A DNA stretch of 64,000 nt, from assembly GCA_032622095.1 (NCBI GenBank), contig CP136068.1:160721465-160785464 (forward strand). Direction: 5' to 3'. A program made the translations under genes and the position numbers. Under the pieces are notes generated by a model. It searched no databases. It had not been told where the DNA came from and saw only the letters and a list, made by a program, of their open reading frames with translations. This DNA comes from Siphonodentalium dalli (Eukaryota > Mollusca > Scaphopoda > Gadilida > Siphonodentaliidae). Within the stretch, counting starts at the first letter, position 1; every line of letters begins with the position of its first letter. Shown here one piece after another: positions 23,401 to 35,400 of this stretch.

Positions 23401-26400
23401 AACTTTATCACACAAAAAAAACGGTGATAGTGAATAATTCACCTTTTAACTTTAGCCAAACTTTCAATAGTTGGAATTTGTTCATACCTGTCACCACTTG
23501 GATATTTCAAGGCCAAATATAGGTTGAAATTGTTCTGATAGGTTGATTTCAATCTTGTACTTCATGTGAATTTTATTTTGTTAGATTAAGTAGAAAATTT
23601 TCCTACTTTTTGTCATCTGTTTGGACTGAAATGGCCAAGGGTTGGACATTTTCCGACTATATATAGATGGTATTAGATTGGAAATTTCCAACAGTTGACA
23701 TGGAAACTTCAGATACCAATTAGAAATTTTCAATGGAGCCCTTCAGTTTTCTCTAATAGCTGTGATTACTAATATAAGTGAACAGAATCCTTTATTTTGA
23801 CTCCATCAAATTTTGGGGGAAATAGGTTAACACCATGCGAATCGAAACATTTTCAACGTACATGTATTTTAATCTGAAATTGATAACTAATATGTCAGGC
23901 ACGGAAATTGACGGAATGTCCAACTGTTGAACATTTCGGCCAATGTTGGGGAGTCCCTGCACGCGTGTAATATGAAACATGGCCATGCACTTTAAATGAC
24001 ACACGGGGGAACACATGGAAGTAATAAAATATTTAGCGGAATACCATTGTAGCATTAATGAGCTGGAACCGCTTCTAAACACAGGTCGTTTCCATTACAG
24101 CTTCCTATGCATAACATAATCATATAACAAGTTATCCAATCTGTTGTCGATCGAATGGAATCATCAACCTTTGTGTCCCGCAGTGTTACATATCATTAAT
24201 ACTTGATCCGAGCTCGATCGAATGGAATTAGGAACCATTATGTCTCACCCTGTTGACAATCATTAAGGGGGAGACGCACGTTTTCCATAAATCACAGTAA
24301 ATCCAGCCAGAAATGGCAAGTGATTTTCAACAAAGAATTTCTCTGGATCTATCTGGTGAAAATTCTTGAATTTTACATATGATAATTTTCATTATATATA
24401 GAATCAGAGCAATTATAAAGAGACAATAACAATAATGGATTTTAATACATTTGAGAGGTTGAAAATATTTGTACCGAGAACTGCCAGAAAAATTTATAAT
24501 TTAAAACAACATGTCAACCATCAAATAGCTTATTGTCTTGACTCCATGAGAGGAGGCTTCATTTGTATCATAATGTTGAGTTAGCTTTTTAATTGCATAT
24601 TATAGCATCATACCCCATGTATTATAATGAAGAATAAAGCAGTCACAAATATGCCAGCCCAATGAAAACAAATGTTCAAATGTGGTGCTGTCCACTCAAG
24701 CAGGGAGCAATCAACAGAAATTAGGCCACAGAGTTAAGAGATATGGTGGTCAGATTTAACTTGGTTATGAACCCATGACCCAGAACTCAATTGAGCCCAA
24801 TTTTTCAATGACCAACAAGCATGGTATGAAAATTCTCAATAATAAAAAATTATTTATGGTAGTTGTCTTTCTGAATGAAAATAATCGTTTAATTTCATGA
24901 ATCAAGAAAAATTAAGTCTCCTCTCATGATCTTCAGGTATGATATCATGTATATATGAAATGCACTTTCGAAAAAAATCTGTTTTACAGTAGTTCTCGGT
25001 ACCTGAACACAGTGAAATTTTAAAGATTTTTCATGCCATAAAAGTAAAGTAAATGAGATTATAATAACCAAATGTCCAATGGTTCTTATGTATGGTACCA
25101 CAATAATCTCTTGTACAAAATTTCACAAAGATATTCCTGATAGATTTAGAGAAAATACATTTTGAAATACCAGGAAATTTTGGCAAAACGTGCGTCTGAC
25201 CCTTAATATAACTTGATCATGACGTTCATACTGCATTAACATGGGAACATATTTTCCGATACAGCTATAAAATTATATACACGTTTAGTACAAACACTGC
25301 ATCCACCAGGCCATATTTAAAAATATATACACGTTTGGTACAAATACTGCATCCACCAGGCCATATTCAAAAATATCATTGTTTTCCCTGACCGTACCCA
25401 AAATATCAAGAATGAGTTGGTATGTACAAAACGAAGGTAATTTATTTTGTTCTAATTATATGTAATCACTGGACAAGATGGGTTTCATCCTATATTTACC
25501 AAATACACATTGACGGCGAGTAGTTATCTGAGGAAATGTTCACATCATAAGTTCAACAACGTTTGATGAACTTATTAGCTGAACATTTCCATCCAATAAA
25601 TAAGAGCCCTGCTTATTTTTGTTTTTTTGTTTTTATGAAAACCCATCCAGATGAATAATAGACCATTCTAATGTATACTGTTATAACTGAGGAGGATAAT
25701 CAATTTAGTATAGAAAGGGTAAATAACTGTTGAGATTACATAAATATGATCTATTGACATCTATATAATAGATAGCATAAAAGAAGTCACGTTGCGTTTG
25801 AAGCTATGATTTCTGCGAGCGAAGTTATAGAGTGGCGATTCGTGGCGTGATCTGTCACCGATCCTTACGATGTTTAAATCTTTAAAATAGCTTCTTCTGG
25901 AACAAACACTCTTAAAATTGTTAACTAGCAGACGTAGATTGGATCTCCTGATTTAAAAGTTAGATCTTGTGAGCGCTGCCAGCCCTAACATTTTAAACCG
26001 GTTTACGCTGTTAGCGCATAACATAGTAAGGATCGGGTGTTAGCGCTGCCAGGGCCTAACAATTTAAACAGGTTTACGCTGGTAGCGCATATGAAATGTA
26101 AGGAGCGGATGGATATATATATGTATAGCGCCCTCCTTGATAATCCGGTTTCGAATGTAAAGTCACTTGCAGGTTTCGCGGTATTCAGAGACCCGGCAGC
26201 CATCTTAAATATAAATAATAAATAAATAACAGTTTTGTATAGCGTGAAATCCACCGAAGTGCTCTAAAACGCTTGACATGTTAAACATAAAATACAATTG
26301 CAAATATAAGACATAATTATGGACATCAACAAAAATGTAGAACTATATAAGTGAGACGTTATTAAGAAATACAAAAGCGCATAATTACAAATCGAAAAAA

Positions 26401-29400
26401 ATATTAAAAAGTTACTGGTAAATTGGGGGTGATAACATGCTAAAAAATGCTAACAGCGAAAAAAGGGGGTAAAATGGCGAACGGGTAACAAGCTAAAAAT
26501 AACATGAAAAGGGGGGTAAAATGGGGAAAGATCGGGGAAACGAGTAAAATTGAAACGAAAAATATTGATGACACTAAGGTGCTTAATTAGTGATCAAAAC
26601 AGTATAGAAGATAGAATATTATCAACAAAGAGTATTTGCATTAGTATTTTTTTTTTTGTTGTTGGTATTCACGAGTTAAGTTCATGTGGTGTTTTTCTTG
26701 GCTGATGAGCATGACGTTAGCTTTCACCTGGTATAGCCTGGAACACCCTAGCTGATCAAGTCTACTCGCTACTGTGCTTACGGGACTTCTTCTTCGGTTT
26801 TAATTCCAAGTCTTTGAATGCTTCTTGGAATAAGAATGCGCGTGACGTTAGCTTTCACCTGGTATAGCCTGGAACCCCCTAGCTGATCAAGTCTACTCGC
26901 TAATGTGCTTACGGGACTTCTTCTTCGGTTGTAATTCCAAGTATTTGAATGCTTCTTGGAATAAGAATGTTTTTTGAAGTCGTCATAGCAGCCGTTCATG
27001 CGTAAATTACGGTCTTGGATCGCGGGTTGTGTTTCGCGGTATTCAGTCGCCCCGGCAGCCATCTTGGATCGCGGGTAGTGTTTCGCGGTATTCAGACGCC
27101 CCGGCAGCCATCTTGGATCGCGGGTGGTGTTTCGCGGTATTCAGACGCCCCGGCAGCCATCTTGGATCGCGGGTGCTGTTTTGCGGTATTCAGACGCCCC
27201 GGCAGCCATCTTGGATCGCGGGTAGTGTTTCGCGGTATTCAGACAACCCGGCAGCCATCTTGGATCGCGGGTGGTGTTTCGCGGTATTCAGACAACCCGG
27301 CAGCCATCTTGGATCGCGGGTGCTGTTTCGCGGTATTCAGACAACCCGGCAGCCATCTCGGATCGCAGGTGGTGTTTCGCGGTATTATTGGTGTTGTTGT
27401 TGGAGTTGTTGTTGTTTTTTTGGTGTTGTATTAAGACTGTGTTGCTGTTAGATTTAAAGATTATGACGATGACGAAGATGATGATGGTTATTATCATATT
27501 ATGATAATGAAGATGACTCTAATGTCAAATTTAAATTGATGATAATGATGATAAAAACGATGATGAACATGCGCCATGTCTATCGGGAGATCACTGTATA
27601 TTGTGTATATAATGAATTACGTTCCTGCTCTCCATCTGTATATACTTTCCATTTCTCGATATCATTGTCATTTTGATCAAAGAATAAAGCATGTTATGAA
27701 TTGAGACGATCCGGCAGCCATCTTGGATCGCGGGTGGTGTTTCGCCGTATTCAGAGAACTAGGACATGTTTCTGATTTCACAACACCCTTTATTTGTCAA
27801 ATTAACATTTTGTTATCGAATAATTAATACATGCCAGGTGTAAACTGTAAAGAACTCCCAAATGTTGAACTGTTGGATATACTACGTTAGTTCGAGTGTT
27901 CAATGGTCCGAAGTTTCAATGGTCCGAGGGTTCAATAGTCCGATGGTTCAATAGTCCGAGGGTTCAATAGTTCGATGGTTCAATGGTCCGAGGGTTAAAT
28001 GGTCCGAGGGTTCAATGGTCTGAGGGTTCAATAGTCCGAGTGTTCAATGGTCCGAGGGTTCAATAGTCCGAGGGTTCAATGGTCCGATGGTTCAATGGTC
28101 CGAGGATGCAATGGTCCGAGGTTTCAATAGTCCGAGGGTTCAATGGTCCGAGGGTTCAATGGTCCGAGGGTTCAATAGTCCGATGGTTCAATAGTTTGAT
28201 GGTTCAATAGTCCGAGGGTGCAATAGTCCGATGGTGCAATAGTCCGAGGGTTCAATAGTCCGAGGGTTCAATGGTCAAAGGGTTCAATAGTCCGATGGTT
28301 CAATAATCCGAGGGTTCAATGGTCCGAGGGTTCAATAGTCCGATGGTTCAATAGTTTGATGGTTCAATAGTCCCAGGGTGCAATAGTCCGATGGTTCATT
28401 AGTCCGAGGGTTCAACGGTCCGATGGTTCAATAGTCCGAGGGTTCGGCTCACAATCTGGGAATAGCTCAGACCAGCGTAGCAGGGAATTGAACTTTGCAT
28501 TGCAGTGTGTGTCTATCGTTATCATTGCGGCATCATTGTCTGTTTGTTTATTACAGAAGCCTGCCAGCGAATGTAAACACAACGAATTGAAACGACCGAC
28601 GATCTCTGGAGATTCAACATGCTCGGCGATAACAAGTAAGAACACTGCACGAAAAAACAGCTATCATGTTATAACAAGAACAAAAATGCATGCATGCATG
28701 CATGCATGCATCATATCAGTATAACGGGACACGATGCAAATGCTCCGTATCTAGTTTGTCTTTAATGCAAGACATTATGTCAATGTACTACATTGTATAA
28801 TAATTATCATATGTGCCAGGGAACGGTTTATGTCAAGTACGTTTATGTTTGAGTTCTTCCTGTTTTGAATTTGGTAAAAGATAACGTGTTTCAGTCTGTA
28901 TTAAATCTACACATTCTGTGAGAACAATTACCCAAAGTCGATCCTTACTGGCTTGGTGGCGCAGATAGTGTCCAAAGTGATTGAATTTCGATACAAAGTG
29001 GTACCCAAACTTACCGTACATACAACTCACAATGTCATCAAGAGCTCCAAATCAGTGGAGTCTTACCAAAGACGAGACCGTCAATTCGTTCGTGAGCCGG
29101 CGAAGTAATTTACAGTATACCCTACTCTTGACATAAACTTTGAACCTTTTCTACTGAAGGAGCAGCCTTGCTCAAAAAGTCCAAAGCTACACCACTGCGT
29201 GGATTGATGGATGACCCTGATAATGATGAGCACCCTTGAACTGCGGAACAGAAAGTCACCCTACTCGAGTTGATGCTTGGCCAAAGCAAACTTCTGTACA
29301 TATATTGCAAGAAATACGATCATAAAGAATTCTACATCAACATAATCGCTGCGGAAAATGATCACAGCACATTACGGCTTTGCACATTTATCGATCTGGA

Positions 29401-32400
29401 TTATATTCACCTGGAATCAAATGAACGCGCACAAGATTTATACCAGAGCATCGTTGCTTTCGTCGAAGACAATCTCCTCAAGAAAGATGGAAGCATAACG
29501 CATAATGGAGAACATTTGGACGAAGATGAAAAACTAACTCCTTCACTTGAAAACTTCATCGTCTTGGCATGGCTGTGAGTAATTAACAAATATCTTCCAA
29601 GACTAGTTATAGAACGACATGCTACTGAACTTCGAACCCGCTCACTAGCGTCCATCAAACCAGAGATTTCCATAGCACGATTCACTTCTAGATGAAGTCC
29701 AATCACATGTCGATGCCAAAGTACTCAGGTCTGCTACAGACGACAAACCAACCGCTCAACTACATATCCGCCACGTCCAGATCAACTACATATCCGCCAC
29801 GTCCAGATCAACTACATATCCGCCACGTCCAGGAAAAGACTGTCTGATTCCAGTTATTCCACCCGTCAGAAACCAAACACATAAAAACATGCCATCTGTC
29901 CGCACATGCTGGCTATAACGACACTTAACACTTTCTCAGTGCATGCAAGCATCTACCAGATAGTGACCGTAGATTCATGTCAAGAGCAAGACTAGTACAT
30001 ATTGACGAAGATGACTTGAATGTACAGTTGAACTTCGTTAAGTCGAATCGCAAGGGACCGTTGGATTACTTCGAGTTATCCATGTGTTCGACTTAACCAT
30101 TTCGATTATTTGGTGACCCCAAATTTCAACTAGACCGTGACGAATTAATTTCGATCCGAAAATAATTGTTTTCAACCCTGTGCACGCTATATTCTTGCGC
30201 ACAGATCAATAGTCAGCAAGTATGCTGATCACATACGACAGGCAAGATGATATTTGTTTTGATGATTTATTGAATAATGTAATAAAAACACAGAATATGA
30301 TAACAAAAAAGCAACAAACTCGCGATAGAGATAACAAATGTACATTTGACCCGGAAGTGGTTACAATGAATAGTATTTACAAAAATTAGGATTCAGGACT
30401 GGAAATGACTGGTGATCAAGTACTGTGGTTTCTGCATCGTCGTTGAATCTTTCATCAGTTTATCGCTGATTTCCATCATTTTCATTAGGTTGTCGCCCGT
30501 GTTTGCTTGCGCCATCAAATATCGCATTACATCGCAACAGCCATGTATTGCGTCATCTTGCGTTCGTTTGCCGCCGGTCGCTTTGTGAAAACATGACTGA
30601 ATGAAATTGTTCTGTCAAGTAGTTTCCGGCCGAAGGCCGGGCAGGATGTTCGGACTGCAATGTGCAGGTCCCTTCACCCTTTCTTTAATTCTTCGATGAA
30701 AATCGATTTTGTGGCTGTCGTATTGCTGCTGCTGGAGTCAAAGCGGCGGAAGAGTGGTGGGGGGGGGGGGGTCGGGGGTCAGGTGGTGTCTGGATTATAT
30801 TGGTCTATCTGTTTCGTCTAGCTGGAGGATGGATTTCGTCTTTTTCGTGGTGAGTAGTTGGTTTCGGACTTGGAGTTCTTGTAGGAGTGGGCTGTTGTCT
30901 AGTCGGGATAATGTCATGTTTCTAAGTTCCATCAGTCTTTGCTTGATTGTGGGTATTTTTGCTGCGTCGTGGAGGGCGTTGATAGGTGTCCATGGCGGTT
31001 GGCGGAGCGCGAGGCGGAGGGCGTTGTTCTGGACTTTCTGTAGTTTTTCGATGTGTGTCTTTGGGGCTGCTGTGAGGATGGCGGCACCGTATTCCATGAC
31101 TGGGCGGACGTAGATTTGGTAGAGGTTGATGAGAGTTTGGCTGTTGGTGCCCCAGTCTGTTCCAAGGAGGGATCTTAGTAGGTTGGTTATTTTTCGAGCT
31201 TTATCTGATATCTTGTTGATGTGGGCGTTGAAGGTCATTTGCTGGTCTAAGGTTATTCCCAGTAGGATCGCTTGGTTCGATGGTTGGATTGTCTCGTTGT
31301 CTATCTTGATGTTGATGGATTGAGTTCTTTTTCTTCTCTCGAATAGGATGAGTTGGGTCTTTTTGGCGTTTAGTTTGATTCTCCTTTTGGCGCACCATGT
31401 TGATAGGTTGTCGAGTGTCTTTTGTAGTCTTTTTTGTAGGATTTGAGGGTTTGTATGTGTAGTCCAGAGTCCTAGGTCGTCGGCAAACTGTGATACTTCA
31501 ACGTTGTTTCTCTTGTCTATATGGGTAGGTCGATGGCGTAGATTAAGAAGAGGCGCGGGCTTAGTACTTATCCTTGTGGTGTTCCGGCGCGTAGGTTGAC
31601 TGGGGTTGATGTTTCGTTGTTGATGCGGACACTGAGTTGGCGGTCTTTTAGGAATAAATAGATGAGGCGTGTGTATTTTCTGGCGAGGTTTGATATGGCT
31701 GATTTTGTAGCGGAGGCCGTCGTGCCACACGGAGTCAAAGGCTTTTTCAACATCTAGGAAAACTGCGGCTGTAGTCCATTTTTTTCCTAGAGATAGTCGG
31801 GCATCTTCTGCTATTCTGATGACGTGTTCTATTTTTTTTAGATTTTCTGCGAAGGTTTCTGCTTTTTCGTTGTCTCCCGAGATAAGGCTTCCGTCTGGCC
31901 TTTTAAGGGGTTTTTCTGTGGTGTTGTTGGTTGTTCCTGTGCCGGTTAGGGTTTTGAATTTTTTTCCAGAAGTCTTTGTCTATATTCATGTTGCCGAGTT
32001 CTTTTGTTGCTCGCTCCCAGGATTCTGATTTTCTTATTTTACTGCTGCTTTGACTTGTTTGTTCATTGTGTTGTAGAGTTGTTTGTAGTGAGGATCTCCT
32101 GGGTTTTTCTGCTGCAGTCTTCGAAGCTTGCGTTTTAGTCGGATCATGTCGACTGTTTCAAGGGAGACGCGCCATGCTGTGGTGTTGACGGGTTGTTTTG
32201 GGCATGCTATGTCTAGGGCTGAGTCTAAGGTCTGTGAGAGATGCTGGCATGTGGTGTCGATGTTGGTTGTTGTCGTGATGGGTGGTGTGTCGATGTTGTC
32301 GGTGATATGTTTTCGGAAGAGATCCCATCTGGCTTTTTTGAGGTTGCGTCGCATTGATTTCTGGTGGCGGTCTACTGTGGTGTTGCTGATCTTGACGTGG

Positions 32401-35400
32401 AGGGGTAGATGATCACTTGAGACGTCGTCGCCTACTTGGCACTGGAATCCTTTCGTTGCGATGGAAGGCGTGGCGATGGCTATATCAAGGATGTCCCATT
32501 TGTTGGTCGGCGCGTGGTGATGTGTTGGTTCGTCTATGTTGTTCAGTATGAGTAGATCTAGATCTTCGATGATGTTGAACATTGGGTCACCGTTACTGTT
32601 TGTATCTTTACAGCCGTAGTAGGTGTGCTTCGCGTTGTAGTCTCCGATGAAGATGCAGTGGCGGTGGGTTGGTGTAAAGTGTTGGAAGGAGGCATTGCTG
32701 CGATCTGTGTTTGGCGGGTTGTATGTAGCGACGATGGCAGTCTTGGCATTGCGGATGGTTACTTCTACTGCTAGGGTGTCTTCGTCTAGGTCGTCGGTGT
32801 TGAGCATAGCGTGTTTTAGGTCTTTGTGGATGAGGAGAGCGACCCCCTCCACCGTGGGTGTTTCGGTCACGGCGGGCGATCTTGTAGTTGGTGAAGCTAA
32901 CCCTGCTATTGTAGTTCAGTTTGGTCTCGTCGATGGCGATAACGTCTGGTTGTTGGTCACAGATATACTCTTGAAGAATTTGGCGTTTTGCTGACAGTCC
33001 GTTTATGTTAATGTGGAGTAGGTGGAAAGAGGGTTTTTGTGTGGGGTTAGTTTTAGTGTGTTGTGATGTATCGGGCAAGTTGTGTGTGGGGCATGTTGTT
33101 TTAGTCTGTTTGGTCGTGTCAGTCATTGTGGGTGTTACAATCGGCTTGTGTGTTGGGCGTGTCTGTGGTGGCTGTGTTGTTTTAACGTCTGTATGTGAAC
33201 TGTTGGATGGTTTCTTTTGTGAGTTGAGTTTTGTATATGGTGTTGACAGCATGTTCGACGTATTGACACACGCTGTCTCTGGTATTTCGTGGATCTCTTT
33301 GTTTGTCAGATAGGGCGCTGACAATGGTCGATGTTATTACGGCTGCAAGCTTTAGGGTTTCAGTGATGTCGGCGGGTTTGCTTGTAGCTGCTGCGTATGT
33401 GAGCTTTTGTGTTTCTTTTGTTGACACTTCTGTTTTGAAAACTTGTATGCTGAGTGGTGGTCACTGTCGCAGTTCGCTCATCTTTTGATGTTACTGGTGC
33501 AGTATTGGTGCTTGTGGCTTCCCGCGCAATTTTTGCAGATTGTGTCGTTGCTTTTGCAAAATTCGGCCGTGTGGTTGAACTTTTGGCATTTATAGCACTG
33601 TGTTACGTGTGGGCGTTCTTTGTATTCGATGACTTTGTATCTGTTTAAGTTGGAGCCTAGTCTGACGCCGTTCAGTATAAGTTGCTTTGCTTCTCTGTCG
33701 TCGCAGGTTACTTTAACTTTCCATGTTGGCTGGTTATCATGGGAGCTCTTTAGTCTTTGCACTGTGTATTTGTCGCCAATGTCTTGTTTGGTGTCGTCAT
33801 CTGTGACATATGGAGGTATGCCACATATGACGGCTTTATGAGTCGTTGGTGTGTTCTGGCGACCGCTTCCGTTGGTTAGTCTGAACGTAATGTTGTTGTC
33901 CTTGAAGGCGGGGAGGTCCTTTGCTCTGGTCAGTAGGTATTGCTTTGTTTCATCATTCTGGGGATATATTAGCAGAGTGCCGGCTCTGGTTGTTGATGTC
34001 CGGATGGGGTATTTAGTCGTGATTGTTCTATGCAGGAAATGTGGACTCTGCTTCATTTCGCTGGTAAGGTTGTCGACTATTATGATGTCTCTTCGTTTGT
34101 TTGGTTTGTTGCTGGAGTGGTTGGTCGCTTGTCGTTCGGGTTCTTTTGTCGGACTAGGCTGTTTGTGCGTTCTGATCTTTTTGACTGGCGTGCTAATAGG
34201 GCTGATAGGGTCTGGAATCATCATGTTTGATTTTCGTCTTCTTTTGTTATTGAATACGGTGGCGAATAATTCGTCGGATATGTCTACTTCAGCGTCTGTC
34301 ATTTCAACTTCGATGTTTTCTTCGTGGACGGTTTCTTTTTTTTCTGACGGTACGGAGGTTGCTGGAGTCTGGAACTGGAGTCGTAGTCGATGTGGCTGGA
34401 GTCGTAGTGTTCTTTTCGGTCTCCTTTTTGTTTTTCTCGTTCTTTTTGAAGATTTCTCTGTTGTGTGCTGTTTTTCTGGTAGGCGATCGGCCATCTTTGC
34501 GAGAGAGGCTTGGCACCCAGCAAGTTGTTTTCTAGACCGGCTAACCGTTCCCTCAGGAATTTGTTGTCTTCTCTTAGAGAGTCAATAAGTTTTTTATCCG
34601 AATCGGCGCCCTGAGAAGGGCACTGCGAAGCTGATATAAGTTTATTGGCCATGTCTAACGTTTAGCAAATTGTGAGTTTACTCTTTGAGTTTTAGCAATT
34701 TTATAAAAAGTTTACTCTCGAAGTAAGCAATTTTATAAGTTTAAGATTGTCCTGAGAGTGCTGCTGACTCGGTGGTGTGGTGATGAAATTGTTCTCTATA
34801 TCAAGCGATTTAAATATGATTTTTCATTTCGTCTTTCAAACACTACTAATCCTCACATGGTGGAAATTGACCCACGCACCTCATTAATACGTTAAATAAA
34901 CAATGCATTAGGACAAACAAAGACTCTAGAAAACTTTCCAGCTTTTTATGCAATTGAATGGAAGCACACTTAGTTATAATCACGTGGCGATGCGTCGCTG
35001 ACGGCACTTCGACTTAACCATAATAATTGGTGTTATAAGCTGGCTGATGGGACCAAATTTCATTTCGACTTAAGCAGGAATCTCGACTTATCCACCTTCG
35101 ACTTAACCGTGATTAGTCTATTGGCTTTGCACATAAGCTCATCCGGGACCAGGCAATGACTTAGACTTAAGTGGGGTATTCGAGTTACCGACGTTCGACT
35201 GTATACCAACAGAACAACCACAGACCCGAAGAAGCTGGAATCGTCGCAGAATATATAAACCCATTATTTCTGATTAAAAAGCCCAAACGATTCACACAGA
35301 CTTGTTACAGCATTCGCAGACGTTGGCAGCCACAGTAAGCCCCAACATGCACTTTAAGAAACAGTGCCCACTTGAAGTTTCTGGTCAGATTTAACCAGTT

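Larger units (their letters stand above)
30614..34782 (-). mobile_element. Jockey-like LINE, 4.2 kb, internally deleted
   Basis: Flanked by a 13-bp target-site duplication ATGAAATTGTTCT (30601-30613 and 34783-34795). On the minus strand: a short 5' leader, ORF1 with a coiled-coil start and two zinc knuckles, then ORF2 with an APE-type endonuclease and a partial reverse transcriptase. A segment covering the RT fingers is missing. The 3' end carries a hairpin (CCGGCC-GAA-GGCCGG near 30628) and no poly-A tail. The ORF1/ORF2 layout and motifs place it near the Jockey/CR1 group; the clade needs a tree. Confidence 0.88.
30025..35201. mobile_element. Pogo/Tc1-like non-autonomous element split by a LINE
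   Basis: The left end CAGTTGAACTTCGTTAAGTC pairs with the right end, whose inverse is CAGTCGAACGTCGGTAACTC. TA lies outside both (30023-30024, 35202-35203). The CAGTYGAACNTCGTTA start is the form known from Tigger/pogo elements. Without the LINE it would be about 1 kb (30025-30613 plus 34796-35201). No transposase motif is visible. It interrupts gag in frame: removing it and one TA restores continuity between DDLN and PTEQPQ. Confidence 0.75.

Noticed and set aside
27015-27504. Three overlapping forward frames with repeated PGSHLGSR-like peptides
   Set aside because: They arise because the 49-bp unit is one base more than a multiple of three; there is no start, splice or domain context.
30709-34588. 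Many plus-strand frames up to 245 codons
   Set aside because: Shadows of the minus-strand LINE ORF1 and ORF2, which carry clear endonuclease, RT and zinc-knuckle motifs.
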